DNA of 64,000 bases from Coriobacteriia bacterium (lineage in GTDB: Bacteria > Actinomycetota > Coriobacteriia > Anaerosomatales > PHET01). Within the stretch, counting starts at the first letter, position 1, and every line of letters starts with the position of its first letter. The translations under genes and the position numbers were made by a program. Under the pieces are notes generated by a model. The model searched no databases and was not told where the DNA came from. It saw nothing but the letters and a program-made list of their open reading frames with translations. This document shows positions 46,224 to 55,721 of the stretch, piece by piece. The stretch covers positions 62,001 through 126,000 of the forward strand of contig JAXMKZ010000005.1 in assembly GCA_034370385.1 (NCBI GenBank), given 5' to 3'.

Positions 46224-46841
46224 CTAACCCTCCGTCACCGCCACCAGCACCTCGTTGTGCCGGGCGAACCAGGGCTTCCAGGGAGAATCGAACTGCGCCG
46301 CCACCGGCTCACCTGCGGCAACCAGTCCCTGGTCCGCTATCCACTCGCTGATGCGGGCGATCGACTGGGCAACAGCGTCGTCGTTGAGGTAGCCCGAGAA
46401 ACGCAGGGCGACTGCGAGATGCTCAGGTACCGCCTCCAGCGTCACCCGTGCGTCGCCCGGCCGAGGAAGCTCGTCCAACGAGGAGAACCTTGACGGCATG
46501 GTGAAACTCACGACGTACTCATCGGCACAGCGCACCGTGCACAGCGGCTCTGCGGCCTCAAGCTGCTCGTCTCGGGCGCGCTCGGCGGTGACGGGAACCG
46601 TCATCTCGATCTTCTCGCCGCGCGCCGCGGCTGCGGTCACCGGAGCGGTCATGGGAATCGAGACCGAGGAGGTGTTGTTGCCGAAGATGTAGTCCGCAAG
46701 CGCATTGAACGCGACGTTCGCTGCCTGGCCGTAGCCGTCGGCGTGCACGCGAGCGTTCGCCGTCAGGTACGGCGCGTAGCGGCGCAGCTCTATCCCGTCG
46801 GCGGACTGCAGTACTTCGTAACGGGGGCTCTCAACAGACAT
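46224..46841 (-). CDS. SOUL-family heme-binding-like protein
   Basis: The 205-residue product matches SOUL/HBP: YEVLQSADGIELRRYAPYL, FNALADYIFGNNTSSVSIPMTAPV, IEMTVPVTAE and the late ALRFSGYLND. GGAAGGA precedes the ATG. SOUL proteins bind tetrapyrroles in the cytoplasm or bind nothing known. It is 46 bp downstream of msrB on the same strand, so the two may be a redox/heme pair. Confidence 0.9.
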   Translation of the reverse strand: MSVESPRYEVLQSADGIELRRYAPYLTANARVHADGYGQAANVAFNALADYIFGNNTSSVSIPMTAPVTAAAARGEKIEMTVPVTAERARDEQLEAAEPLCTVRCADEYVVSFTMPSRFSSLDELPRPGDARVTLEAVPEHLAVALRFSGYLNDDAVAQSIARISEWIADQGLVAAGEPVAAQFDSPWKPWFARHNEVLVAVTEG

Positions 46842-46887
46842 CGCGTTCCTTCCCTGAACTCCGTGAATCCGTGTGCGAACGACTGCT

Positions 46888-47307
46888 CTAGTCCGCTCCC
46901 CCGCCGCCGGAAGCAGGTTCGAACGCGATCGACACCGAGTTGATGCAGTAGCGCAGCCCGGTCGGCGGCGGGCCATCGGTGAAGACGTGGCCAAGATGGC
47001 CGTCGCACACGGCACAGCGCACCTCGACGCGCTCCATTCCAAAGCTCCGGTCGCGATGCTCGACGACGGCGTCAGGCTCCACCGGTGCGAAGAAGCTCGG
47101 CCACCCGCAGCCGGAATGAAACTTCGTCTCGCTCGCGAACAGTATCGAGCCACAGCCCGCGCAGCGATACGCGCCCGCCTCCGACATGTCCGTCAGCGCG
47201 CCCGAGAACGCCGGCTCGGTACCCGCCCGCCTCAGCACGCGGAACTGCTCGGGTTCGAGCAGCGCTCGCCACTCATCATCTGTCCGGACGACCTTTTCGC
47301 GCGTCAC
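46888..47307 (-). CDS. msrB: Peptide-methionine (R)-S-oxide reductase
   Basis: The 139-residue product is Msr[23 protein letters not shown], two zinc-binding CxxC pairs (CAGCG and CAVCDG), [10 protein letters not shown], and the catalytic Cys in RYCINSVSI. It reduces the R form of methionine sulfoxide with thioredoxin. The start is GTG at 47307. It leads the pair with the SOUL-family gene. Confidence 0.96.
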   Translation of the reverse strand: MTREKVVRTDDEWRALLEPEQFRVLRRAGTEPAFSGALTDMSEAGAYRCAGCGSILFASETKFHSGCGWPSFFAPVEPDAVVEHRDRSFGMERVEVRCAVCDGHLGHVFTDGPPPTGLRYCINSVSIAFEPASGGGGAD

Positions 47308-47441
47308 TGTGGTGGACCTCCCTTGTCGAGCGCATCCGCCGGCGACTACCGTCGCCCGACGACAGGGTATGTACCCCGAGCAACCCGCACAGGTTGGCGC
47401 GTGCGGCCAAGTAGAGTCGAACGTGAGGAGTCGGGCCCACC

Positions 47442-48776
47442 ATGGAGCACTTCGATGTGATCGTGATCGGAACCGGCCCCGCCGGCCAGACGGCGGCGAG
47501 CGAGTTGATCGCGGCGGGCAAACAGGTCGCCGTGACCGATGGGCGCGCGTACGGCGGCACCTGCAGTCTGCGCGGGTGCGAGCCGAAGAAGGTGCTGTTC
47601 GCAGCGGCCGAGGTGGCCGAGCGAGCGGCCGCTCAGACAGGCAATGGCATCGCCGGTTCGCTTCGCGTGGACTGGCCGGATCTCGTGGAGTTCAAGCGCA
47701 CGTTCACCGACCCGGTGTCCGCCTCCGTCGAAGGCTGGCTCACCGGCTTGGGCGTGACGACGTTGCACGGCCGTGCGCGCTTCATCGCGCCCGATGCGGT
47801 GGAGGTTGCCGGGGCACCGTACTCCGCGGATCACTTCGTTGTGGCCGTAGGGGCGCTGCCGATCGATCTCGGCATCCCGGGCGCTGAGCACGTCGTCGAT
47901 AGCGAGGGGTTCATGGCGCGCGACCGGCTCGCCGATCGAATCGTCTTCATCGGCGGTGGCTTCATCTCCTTCGAGTTCGCTCACATCGCCGCCGCTGCCG
48001 GGGCGGCCTGCACCATCCTTCACCGCAGCGCGCAGGTACTCAAGGGCTTCGATCCTGAACTGGCGAACATGCTGGCGGATGGGTACCGGGCCCGTGGCAT
48101 CGATGTCCGCACCGACGCACCCGTGATCGAGGTGCGCCGTCGAGGCGCCGCCTACGAAGTCGTGTGCGGCGACGGCACGATCACCGAGTGCGACCTGGTG
48201 GTCCACGGAGCGGGCCGCGTGCCGGATACGGCCGGGCTCGATCTGGAGGCGGCCGACGTCGCGTTCGGACCACATGGCATCCTGGTGGACTCCGCAATGC
48301 GCTCGACGAGCAACCCGCGTGTGTTCGCGGCCGGCGATGCCGCTTCGAGCGGCGCCCCACTGACGCCGGTCGCGATCGCCCAGGCTCGAGTCGCGGTTGC
48401 CAGAATCGCGCAGACCGGCCCGGCGGAGTTCAACCCGGTGATCGCACCCTCTGTCGTCTTCTCGGACCCACCGCTCGCGGCCGTCGGCCTTACCGAGGAC
48501 GAGGCGCGCAAGCGTGGTCTCGATGTCGAGGTCAAGCTCACCGAGACGGGCACCTGGGCATCCTCGCGCCGCGTCGGTCAACGAGTCTCGGGCGCCAAGA
48601 CCATCGTCGAGATCTCCAGCGGACGCATCGTCGGCGCACACCTGCTCGGGCATGGGGCAGAGGAGGTCGTCAACGTGTTCGCCACCGCGATGCTGGGCGG
48701 GTTGAGCGCCGAAACGCTCAAGTCAGCTGTCTGGGCGTACCCGACCAGCGGCTCAGAGATCGTCTACCTGCTCTAG
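47442..48776 (+). CDS. Class I pyridine-nucleotide disulfide oxidoreductase homologue
   Basis: The 444-residue flavoprotein has an FAD-binding loop ([15 protein letters not shown]), the redox disulfide [13 protein letters not shown] (Cys 45 and 50 region), an NAD(P)-binding loop ([11 protein letters not shown]) and a dimerisation domain ([14 protein letters not shown]). The C-terminal motif reads YPTSGSE instead of HPTxxE, so the proton-relay His is replaced by Tyr. It probably reduces a thiol, quinone or other small acceptor; the exact substrate is uncertain. Confidence 0.88.
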   Translation: MEHFDVIVIGTGPAGQTAASELIAAGKQVAVTDGRAYGGTCSLRGCEPKKVLFAAAEVAERAAAQTGNGIAGSLRVDWPDLVEFKRTFTDPVSASVEGWLTGLGVTTLHGRARFIAPDAVEVAGAPYSADHFVVAVGALPIDLGIPGAEHVVDSEGFMARDRLADRIVFIGGGFISFEFAHIAAAAGAACTILHRSAQVLKGFDPELANMLADGYRARGIDVRTDAPVIEVRRRGAAYEVVCGDGTITECDLVVHGAGRVPDTAGLDLEAADVAFGPHGILVDSAMRSTSNPRVFAAGDAASSGAPLTPVAIAQARVAVARIAQTGPAEFNPVIAPSVVFSDPPLAAVGLTEDEARKRGLDVEVKLTETGTWASSRRVGQRVSGAKTIVEISSGRIVGAHLLGHGAEEVVNVFATAMLGGLSAETLKSAVWAYPTSGSEIVYLL

Positions 48777-48786
48777 GGGGGGCTCG

Positions 48787-49173
48787 CTAGACGGCCTGAC
48801 CTACCAACAGGCCGGCAATGACCGCTACCGCACCGAGCACGACGCTGCCTAAGAGGTTGGCCGACCCCTGGACAAGGAGCCCCCGCTCGAAGAGGACGAT
48901 GCTCTCGTATGCCAGAGCCGAGAATGTCGTGAACCCTCCGAGCACGCCGACGCCGAGGAAGAGGCGGGTCGAAGCCGACACGAGACCGCGATCGACCGAC
49001 AGAGCCATGAGAAGTCCCAGCAGAAACGCTCCGGCCACGTTGATGACGAGCGTGTGCCACGGGAACGAGGCGCCCCAGCGGTCGGTGATCCATTCGCCCA
49101 GCGCGTAGCGCAGCGCACCACCGATGCCTGCGCCGATGAACACCGCTACCGCTCCAGCCAGCTTCATCTTCAC
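48787..49173 (-). CDS. crcB: Fluoride channel CrcB
   Basis: The 128-residue four-helix protein has GAGIGGALRYALGEW, HTLVINVAGAFLLGLL and GGFTTFSALAYES, the family's fluoride-path motifs. It forms a dual-topology dimer that exports fluoride. The GTG at 49173 overlaps the stop of the LOR/SDH gene (GTGA); ATG 49167 is an alternative that removes two residues. No fluoride riboswitch is seen upstream, as the gene is coupled to its neighbour. Confidence 0.95.
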   Translation of the reverse strand: MKMKLAGAVAVFIGAGIGGALRYALGEWITDRWGASFPWHTLVINVAGAFLLGLLMALSVDRGLVSASTRLFLGVGVLGGFTTFSALAYESIVLFERGLLVQGSANLLGSVVLGAVAVIAGLLVGQAV

Positions 49174-50399
49174 CCCCGGGGTTCGAGCTCGAGCACCAGC
49201 TGCTCGAGAAAGAGTCCGACGTCGGTCACGACCCCTATGGTCTGCCACGAGCCGCGGTCGGCAAGCTTGGTCACCACCGCCGGGTTGATGTCGACGCACA
49301 CCGTGGTCACAGCCGCAGGCAGCATGTTGCCGGTGGCGATGGAGTGCAGCATCGTCGAGAGCATGAGGCATGATCCGGCCCGCTGCGCGTAGCGACGCAT
49401 CTCGCGCTGCGCCGTCATGGCGTCGGTGATGACATCGGGAAGCGGCCCATCGTCGCGAATGGAGCCCGCAAGCACAAACGGCGTTCCGGTCTTCACGAGC
49501 GTGTACATCAACCCACTTGTGATGTCGCCTGCCTCCACGGCAGCAGCAATCGAGCCGCGACCGCGGACCGTGTTGATGGCGCGCAGGTGGTGCTGGTGAC
49601 CGCCGTGCAGGGGCGTGCCCTCCGTGAGCGACACTCCGAGCGAGGTGCCGAACATCGCAGACTCGATATCGTGCACGGCTATCGCGTTCCCGCCGAACAG
49701 CACGCTCACGTACCCCAGCTCAACGAGGCGCGCCAGATGCTCGGCTGCTCCCGTGTGAACGACGGCCGGGCCGACCACGGCGATCGTCTCGAGCCCCGCC
49801 TCACGCGTGTCGCGAAGCATTCGGGCGACCTCGGCCACGACCTGCGCCTTCGGCTTCTCAGACGAGACCGCGCTCGCCATGAACTCGAAGGCCTGGCTCG
49901 AACGAGGCCGCTCCTGCGGATGCACGCGGATGCCGTTGTGGCCGATCACGTAGAGCTCACCCGCGCACACGTCCGCCATGGGGATGGCGTCGGCTACTGC
50001 GGACTCGACGTCGATGCGCACGCCCAAGTCCATCTCGGGGTTGGACACGTGCACCCACGCGCCAGCCACGCGCACGTTCGTGTCGAGGTTGGTTGTGGAG
50101 TAGAACCCCTCGGGAAAGACGCCATCATAGGGCGCCGCCGCGAACTCCGCATCGCGCGGCTCGCAGGCGACCGCACCGTGCTCGGAGATCGCCACCAGAA
50201 TCTCGTCGAGCAACACGCGTGTCTCGGCCCGCACGCGAAGCGTGGCCACCGAGGCGTCCTCGTTGGTGCGACCCACCTCAAACGAGAGGGTCTCGAACTC
50301 GCCGCCCATCGCGATGATGTGGTCCATCACCTCCGACACGATGCCGGAATCGATGAGGTGGCCCTCGACGCGCACGTCCTCAAACGGGTTGTGATGCAT
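49170..50399 (-). CDS. LOR/SDH-domain enzyme, probable ornithine cyclodeaminase type (TIGR00300-like)
   Basis: The 409-residue product matches the archaeal and bacterial LOR/SDH family (TIGR00300-like). Recognisable segments are GHLIDSGIVSEVMD near the start, GEFETLSFEVGR, GVFPEGFYSTTN, VVGPAVVHTGAAEHL, FGGNAIAVHDIE, SLTEGTPLHGGHQHHLRAIN, and AMTAQREMRRYAQRAG. Some members were shown to convert ornithine to proline and ammonia, using a bound nicotinamide cofactor. The assignment to that activity is by family. GGAGG precedes ATG 50399. It is translationally coupled to crcB. Confidence 0.85.
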   Translation of the reverse strand: MHHNPFEDVRVEGHLIDSGIVSEVMDHIIAMGGEFETLSFEVGRTNEDASVATLRVRAETRVLLDEILVAISEHGAVACEPRDAEFAAAPYDGVFPEGFYSTTNLDTNVRVAGAWVHVSNPEMDLGVRIDVESAVADAIPMADVCAGELYVIGHNGIRVHPQERPRSSQAFEFMASAVSSEKPKAQVVAEVARMLRDTREAGLETIAVVGPAVVHTGAAEHLARLVELGYVSVLFGGNAIAVHDIESAMFGTSLGVSLTEGTPLHGGHQHHLRAINTVRGRGSIAAAVEAGDITSGLMYTLVKTGTPFVLAGSIRDDGPLPDVITDAMTAQREMRRYAQRAGSCLMLSTMLHSIATGNMLPAAVTTVCVDINPAVVTKLADRGSWQTIGVVTDVGLFLEQLVLELEPRG

Positions 50400-50506
50400 G
50401 GAATCCTCCGAAGAATCGATACCGCAAGCGCGGACGCGCCACGAGACAGTATCACCGAGGAGGGGTATGAGCGAAAGCCCGCGGCGAGGCTCCCGTTCGG
50501 TCACCG

Positions 50507-50929
50507 TCAGTTCAAGAACGATCCGTGCGGTCCGACAGTCCCCTGCGTGCACGGCTCGATGGTACCGTTGGCGTCGAACGAGTAGGCGCCCTCGCCTATC
50601 GTGGGGTTACCCGAATCGGCAGGGTCGTCACCGGATGGACAACGCGGCGTCGTCCCGATGATGTTCTCTACTCTGATCGGGTGGTTATCGTCGACGATGC
50701 CCTCGAGTTCGCTCAATTCAGCACCCGCGTGCACGCCGGGGTAGAGCTGCGCTGCGCGCGTGAGGAGGCTCTGGTTGTGGAAGCAGGTACGTTGCTCCGC
50801 CGTCGCGCGCGCTGAGACATATACCGGGAGCGCCAGCAGAAGCAGCACCGCGAGGAGTCCGAGCACGACGAGAATCTCGACCATGGTGAAACCCCGGTCG
50901 GCCTTTGATGCGCGGTGCAGTCGGTCCAC
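50507..50929 (-). CDS. Type IV pilin-like protein (pseudopilin)
   Basis: The 140-residue product has a class III signal: DRGFTMVEILVVLGLLAVLLLLALPVYVSARA, with cleavage between Gly and Phe and the conserved Glu at position 5 of the mature chain. A short ComGC-like C-terminal domain follows, with Cys residues able to form a disulfide (TCFHN, RCPSG, PCTQG). It would enter a type IV pilus or competence pseudopilus. No assembly genes (PilB, PilC, PilD) are in the window. It starts GTG at 50929. Confidence 0.88.
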   Translation of the reverse strand: MDRLHRASKADRGFTMVEILVVLGLLAVLLLLALPVYVSARATAEQRTCFHNQSLLTRAAQLYPGVHAGAELSELEGIVDDNHPIRVENIIGTTPRCPSGDDPADSGNPTIGEGAYSFDANGTIEPCTQGTVGPHGSFLN

Positions 50930-51005
50930 TCGGGTACCCCCGCCGAAGCGTTTGCTGTCTGGCCAGAAGGATAGGGACGTTAATGCTTGCTGTCCACGCG
51001 CTCAG

Positions 51006-51029
51006 CTGTCCCAGCCCCCCGAGGGACAG
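51006..51029. terminator. Hairpin after purE
   Basis: CTGTCCC and GGGACAG form a 7-bp stem around a 10-base loop, right after the purE stop and before the pilin gene. There is no T tract on either side, so its role as a terminator is tentative. Confidence 0.45.
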
Positions 51030-51033
51030 GTGC

Positions 51034-51495
51034 CTACCCCTCGGCCATCGTCCGCTTCAGCTCGATGATGCGATCTCGATACGCGGGCATGGACGTACCG
51101 AGCATCTGACAGGCGAGAATAGCCGCGTTCTCGGCACCATTGATGGCCACGCACGCAACCGGCACCCCGGTGGGCATCTGAACCATGGAAAGCAACGAAT
51201 CGAGCCCTCCCAGATCGCTCGTCTTCATCGGCACCGTGATCACGGGCAACGGAGTGAACGCTGCGACGACTCCCCCAAGGTGGGCGGACTTACCGGCGGC
51301 GGCGATGATGACCTTCATCCCGCGATCCGCCGCAGTCGATGCCCAACCGTGGACCTGCTCAGGGTTACGGTGGGCGCTCGCCACGAGCATCTCGAACGGC
51401 ACGCCCAGTGAATCCAACCGGTCCGCGCACTTCTGCATCACGTCGAGGTCGGACTTCGACCCCATGACTATCCCAACGAGCGGAGTATCGGACAT
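51034..51495 (-). CDS. purE: 5-(carboxyamino)imidazole ribonucleotide mutase
   Basis: The 153-residue product is class I PurE: VGIVMGSKSDLDVMQKC, VASAHRNPEQVHGWA (with the catalytic His) and AAAGKSAHLGGVVAAFTPLPVITVP. It rearranges N5-CAIR to CAIR in purine synthesis. GGAGGC precedes ATG 51495. It is in the same direction as purD with a radical SAM gene between; purK is not in the window. Confidence 0.97.
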   Translation of the reverse strand: MSDTPLVGIVMGSKSDLDVMQKCADRLDSLGVPFEMLVASAHRNPEQVHGWASTAADRGMKVIIAAAGKSAHLGGVVAAFTPLPVITVPMKTSDLGGLDSLLSMVQMPTGVPVACVAINGAENAAILACQMLGTSMPAYRDRIIELKRTMAEG

Positions 51496-51560
51496 GGCTG
51501 CCTCCAACTGTTCTCTGACGTCGTGCGAGCGATGGTTTCAGGCAGGGTAGCAGACCACCG

Positions 51561-52928
51561 TCACCGCGGCGAGAACTCCGCATCCTCGGTTTGCGCAGCA
51601 GCCTGTGCGAGTGGGTGTTGCTCGCCATCCGAACCACACGCCGCCGCACCGTCACCGAACAACAGCTTGCGCTCCTCGCCGCTGAGAGCGGAGCGTGCCT
51701 GGTCGCGCACGCTGTTCACCCCGATGAAGAACTCCCGCATCATCGCCACGAGCAGGTAGCGGCCCGTCTGGGTCAGTTCAAGGCGCTCCGCGTTGTCCAC
51801 GCTGAACGCACCTGCGCCGCGCAGGAAGGCGATCTCGATGGGCAGACCGCGCTCGATGTCGACGCCGAAGTCCGCGACGAACGCCCGTCGGTCCAGGATG
51901 AGTCCGAACAGCCCCATCAGCATGCGATACCGCATGAGATCGCGCCGCGCGAAGGTCTTCTTGCGAACAGCAGCGGTGACGCCGGAGCTGATGCGCTCCG
52001 CGTACTCCTCCAAGGAGAAGGTGTTCACGTAGAGCGCGCCGTCAAGGAAGCTGAAGGCGCCGGAACCGATGCCGACGTAGTCCTCGTAGTCGACGATGTA
52101 TTCGTCGATCATCCCGCCCCCGGTGCGAGAGAACGTCCACGCGCTCGCCGGCTCGAAGCGCTCCGCCAGGCCCTCGGCGATCGTGTGGTAGTAACGTCCT
52201 TCGCGCGCGTAGTCGACCTTGCCCACCGTACGCCTCAGGGACTCCTCCACCACCGGCGAAGCCATCAGTGGGTAGAACGTGGTCTGGTTGCAGCCCGTGT
52301 TCTTGAGGACCTCGAGATCGTTGGCGAGCATCTCCGGCGTCTGGCTCGGGAAGTTGAAGATCATGTCGACGTTCATCGAGTGGAACGTGCCCTCGATCGA
52401 CTTGAGCCGCTCCACGATCTGCTCGGCCGAGCCGTACTTGTCGTAGCGGTCCATCTGCTTGAGCAGGCCGTCGTCGAAGGACTGCACGCCGACGCTCAGG
52501 CGGTCCACCCGGTCAAGGAGCGGGTCCATCCACTGCGGGTAGAGGTGGTTAGGGTTCGTCTCGCTCGACACCTCACGAATCGTGAAGAGCTCCTTGGCGA
52601 GGTCGATCGTCTTGGCCAGTTCGCCGACGTCGACCGTCGGGGTGCCGCCGCCCACGTACATCGCACCGAAGTCGTAGCCCAGATCGGCGACCATGCGCAT
52701 CTCGTCGCGCAGGTGGGCGAAGTAGGCCGTGGCCCGCTCGGCGTGATACGGGAAGCGGTTGAACGAACAGTACGGGCAGAGCCGCTCGCAGAACGGGACG
52801 TGCACGTACAAGAGGCATTCACGCCCTGCAATCGGTGCAGGCAGGGAGGTCAGCGCCGTCTCTTCGAGCCGCAGGTAACTCCCGCTTGCGCGGCGCATGA
52901 CGTTGGTGAGGAGACGCTCAGACAGCAC
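51561..52928 (-). CDS. HemN/HemW-type radical SAM protein
   Basis: The 455-residue product has a HemN/HemW-like radical SAM core: YVHVPFCERLCPYCSF (CxxxCxxC cluster), MYVGGGTPT, SSETNPNHLYP, LSVGVQSFDDGLLKQMDRYD, and MIFNFPSQTPEML. Family members act in heme handling or, in HemN, coproporphyrinogen decarboxylation; the two are not separable by these motifs. It starts GTG 52928, 8 bp after the purD stop, so it is probably co-transcribed with purD. It may use heme or a related tetrapyrrole. Confidence 0.86.
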   Translation of the reverse strand: MLSERLLTNVMRRASGSYLRLEETALTSLPAPIAGRECLLYVHVPFCERLCPYCSFNRFPYHAERATAYFAHLRDEMRMVADLGYDFGAMYVGGGTPTVDVGELAKTIDLAKELFTIREVSSETNPNHLYPQWMDPLLDRVDRLSVGVQSFDDGLLKQMDRYDKYGSAEQIVERLKSIEGTFHSMNVDMIFNFPSQTPEMLANDLEVLKNTGCNQTTFYPLMASPVVEESLRRTVGKVDYAREGRYYHTIAEGLAERFEPASAWTFSRTGGGMIDEYIVDYEDYVGIGSGAFSFLDGALYVNTFSLEEYAERISSGVTAAVRKKTFARRDLMRYRMLMGLFGLILDRRAFVADFGVDIERGLPIEIAFLRGAGAFSVDNAERLELTQTGRYLLVAMMREFFIGVNSVRDQARSALSGEERKLLFGDGAAACGSDGEQHPLAQAAAQTEDAEFSPR

Positions 52929-52936
52929 AGCGTCGC

Positions 52937-54229
52937 CTAGTCTCGCTCGCGCAACGCGCGCAGCCCGATGTCGCTTCGGCAAAACGCGCCCGGGAAGGAG
53001 ATTCGTCGGGCGGCCTCGTAGGCCCGCTCGCGCGCCAGCGAGAAGTCGGAGGCGACGGCGGTGACATTGAGCACGCGCCCACCGGCCGATAGGAGCTGCA
53101 TATCGTCGTCGATCTTCGTCCCGGCGTGGTAGACCAAGACACCCTCGACCTGCTCCGCCTGCTCGATGCCGGTGATCGGCTTGTCGGTCTCGTAGAAGTC
53201 CGGATACCCCTGGCTCGCGAGCACGACCGAGACCGCCACTTCATCGCGCCACTTCAGTGTGACCTCGTCGAGCCGGCCCTCGGCACACGCCAGTAGAACC
53301 TCGGCAAGGTCGGTTCTGAGCCGCGGCAGCACCACTTGCGTCTCGGGGTCCCCGAACCGTGCGTTGAACTCGAGCAGCTTCGGTCCCTCGTCGGTCAGGA
53401 TGAAGCCGCCGTACAGGACGCCTCGGTAGTCGATGCCCTCGTCAGCGAGCGCGTCGGCTGAGGCCTGCATGATGTCGATCATCGCCTCGTACTCAGTGTC
53501 CGTCACCAACGGTACCGGCGAGTAGACACCCATGCCGCCCGTGTTGGGGCCCGTGTCCCCATCGCCCACGCGCTTGTGGTCCTGCGCCGGAGCCATCGGC
53601 AGCATCGTGCGGCCGCTGACGAATGCGAGCAGCGAACACTCGGGACCGGACAGGAACTCCTCCACGAGTACCTGGTGGCCGGCGTCGCCGAAGCGCCCTT
53701 CAAGACACTCCTCCACGGCGGTGAGCGCCGACTGAAGATCGGTCGCCACCGTGACGCCCTTGCCTGCGGCCAGTCCGTCGGCCTTGATGACGATAGGAAC
53801 ACCCCACTCGCGAACTGCGTCGAGTGCGGCCGCGCGGTCGAGGGCGTCGAAGGTGCGGGAGCGGCCGGTAGGCAGCCCGTGGCGCTCCATGAGTTCCTTC
53901 GCGAAGGTCTTGCTGCCCTCGAGGCGCGCACCGGACGCTCCGGGACCAAAGACGGGGATGCCCACCGAGCGCACTTCATCGGCGACCCCTGCCACGAGCG
54001 GCGCTTCAGGCCCGATCACAACGAGATCCACGGCGTTCTCTATGGCGAACGAGGCGACAGCAGCCGGATCGTCCACCGAAAGCGGCGTGTTGATGGCGTC
54101 AGGCTCGAGTGCGGTGCCGCCGTTGCCGGGCGCGACGAGGATGCGCTCGACGAGCGGGGATGCGGCCAGCGAACGCACGATGGCGTGCTCGCGACCGCCG
54201 GAACCGATGACGAGGATGCGCATGCCCAT
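52937..54229 (-). CDS. purD: Phosphoribosylamine-glycine ligase
   Basis: The 430-residue product has the GARS ATP-grasp layout: ILVIGSGGREHAIVRSL, VVIGPEAPLVAGVADEVRS, VPIVIKADGLAAGKGVTVA, LVEEFLSGPECSLLAFV and GVLYGGFILTDEGPKLLEFNARFGDPETQVVLPRL. It adds glycine to phosphoribosylamine in purine synthesis. The ATG at 54229 or the following ATG could be used. Confidence 0.98.
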   Translation of the reverse strand: MGMRILVIGSGGREHAIVRSLAASPLVERILVAPGNGGTALEPDAINTPLSVDDPAAVASFAIENAVDLVVIGPEAPLVAGVADEVRSVGIPVFGPGASGARLEGSKTFAKELMERHGLPTGRSRTFDALDRAAALDAVREWGVPIVIKADGLAAGKGVTVATDLQSALTAVEECLEGRFGDAGHQVLVEEFLSGPECSLLAFVSGRTMLPMAPAQDHKRVGDGDTGPNTGGMGVYSPVPLVTDTEYEAMIDIMQASADALADEGIDYRGVLYGGFILTDEGPKLLEFNARFGDPETQVVLPRLRTDLAEVLLACAEGRLDEVTLKWRDEVAVSVVLASQGYPDFYETDKPITGIEQAEQVEGVLVYHAGTKIDDDMQLLSAGGRVLNVTAVASDFSLARERAYEAARRISFPGAFCRSDIGLRALRERD

Positions 54230-54341
54230 TGCAGGAGCCCTTCACGTGGGACGCTGTCGGCAATCCGGAAACGGCGCTCGCCGTTCACCTTCGGATTGTA
54301 GCGAAGCGACGCGGCAAGCGCGCGGCGGGTACCATCGCATC

Positions 54342-55721
54342 ATGAGCCGCGTCGTCGACATCGCACTACCTACTGACGCTGAGGCGCTCCTCGATGCGCT
54401 CGTGAGCCGGGGTCATTTCGCCGCCGTCGTGGGCGGCGCGGTTCGAGACGCGCTGCTCGAGCGGATCGTCGGCGACCTGGACGTCGTGACGGCGGCGACC
54501 CCCGATGGGGTGCGTGAGTCCTGCGAGGGCACCACCTGGTGCCAACGCACGTACGCCGTCGGCGAGCGCTACGGCACGATCGGCGTCGTGCTTGCCGACG
54601 GAACGGTCGTCGAGGTCTCGCAGCTTCGGGGCGCGGATTTCGCCGAGGACGCGAGCCGGCGCGATTTCACCATCAACGCGCTGGGTGCCGCGTGGCCGGG
54701 GCTCGCACTGCTCGACGCCGTGGGTGGCCTCGCGGATCTCGACGCCGGAATCCTGAGAGCGCCCGGGGAGCCATCGGAGCGGTTCGCCGAAGACCCGCTG
54801 CGCGTCTTGCGAGCGGCGCGCTTCGTCGCCGACCTCGGGTTCGTGCTGGACCCCGCGACTGAGGCGGCGGCGGCCGCTACGGCCCCGCTGCTAGCCGACG
54901 TATCGGCGGAGCGCGTTCGCGACGAGCTTACGGCGCTGCTCCTTGGCGAGCAGGTCGGCGAAGGGCTCAGCGTGGCGCTGCGCACGGGCGCGCTGGCCGA
55001 GGTGCTGCCGGAGGTCGCTGCCCTCGACGGTGTGACACAGCCGACCTTCCACGACCTCGACGTCTTCGCGCACACCGTGCAGACGGTCGACAGCACCCCC
55101 GCGATCTTCCGGCTGCGCTGGGCCGCGCTGCTCCACGACGTCGGCAAGGGGCCGTGTCGCACGGTAGAGCCCGATGGGCGGATCCGCTTCTTCCGCCATG
55201 CGAAGATCGGCGCCGAGATGACGGCGCGCATCTGCGAGCGCCTGCGCTTCTCGAAGGCGCAGTCGCGTGCCGTGACACACCTTGTCGCCGAGCACATGCG
55301 CCTCGGAGACCTCGTGATCGACAACCCCCGCGCAGTTGACCGCGCGGTGCGGCGCTTGGACCTGTGGGCTTCGAGCAGCGCCGACGCGGTACGGCTCGCG
55401 AGTGCCGAGGACGCGGTCGATCTCACGATGGCCGACTTCGCGGCGACCGCCCACCGAGCCGACGCCCCCGCCGTGCGCACACGCCTAGACGCGGCGGTCC
55501 GTGCCTCACGCGGACGCGGAACGCGCACCCGACCCGGCTCCGTGCTTGGCGGCACAGAACTCATGCGCGAGCTTGGGCTGCCCGAGGGCCCGTGCGTCGG
55601 CGACGCGCAGCGCGCGATCGAGGAGGCGGTGGCACACGGCGAGCTGCGAGCCGACGACCGACCCGGAGCCCTGCGCGTGGCGCGCTCCGCGGTGGCTCGC
55701 GGACGCGAGGGGCGCACCTAG
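54342..55721 (+). CDS. cca: CCA tRNA nucleotidyltransferase (class II)
   Basis: The 459-residue product has the class II head (AAVVGGAVRDALL, GDLDVVTAATPD), the adjacent EDASRRDFTINALG and LRAPGEPSERFAEDPLRVLRAARFVA motifs, and an HD-type phosphohydrolase segment (WAALLHDVGKGP). It adds CCA to tRNA 3' ends. The upstream open frame shadows purD. It is divergent from purD. Its stop TAG shares CTAG with the stop of the convergent toxin gene. Confidence 0.95.
   Translation: MSRVVDIALPTDAEALLDALVSRGHFAAVVGGAVRDALLERIVGDLDVVTAATPDGVRESCEGTTWCQRTYAVGERYGTIGVVLADGTVVEVSQLRGADFAEDASRRDFTINALGAAWPGLALLDAVGGLADLDAGILRAPGEPSERFAEDPLRVLRAARFVADLGFVLDPATEAAAAATAPLLADVSAERVRDELTALLLGEQVGEGLSVALRTGALAEVLPEVAALDGVTQPTFHDLDVFAHTVQTVDSTPAIFRLRWAALLHDVGKGPCRTVEPDGRIRFFRHAKIGAEMTARICERLRFSKAQSRAVTHLVAEHMRLGDLVIDNPRAVDRAVRRLDLWASSSADAVRLASAEDAVDLTMADFAATAHRADAPAVRTRLDAAVRASRGRGTRTRPGSVLGGTELMRELGLPEGPCVGDAQRAIEEAVAHGELRADDRPGALRVARSAVARGREGRT

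Noticed and set aside
50930-51033. Possible c-di-GMP-I (GEMM) riboswitch upstream of the pseudopilin
   Set aside because: A GCAAACGCTTCGGCG stretch recalls part of the motif, but the conserved GGGCAAA and ACGCAAAGCC blocks and the two-stem arrangement are absent.
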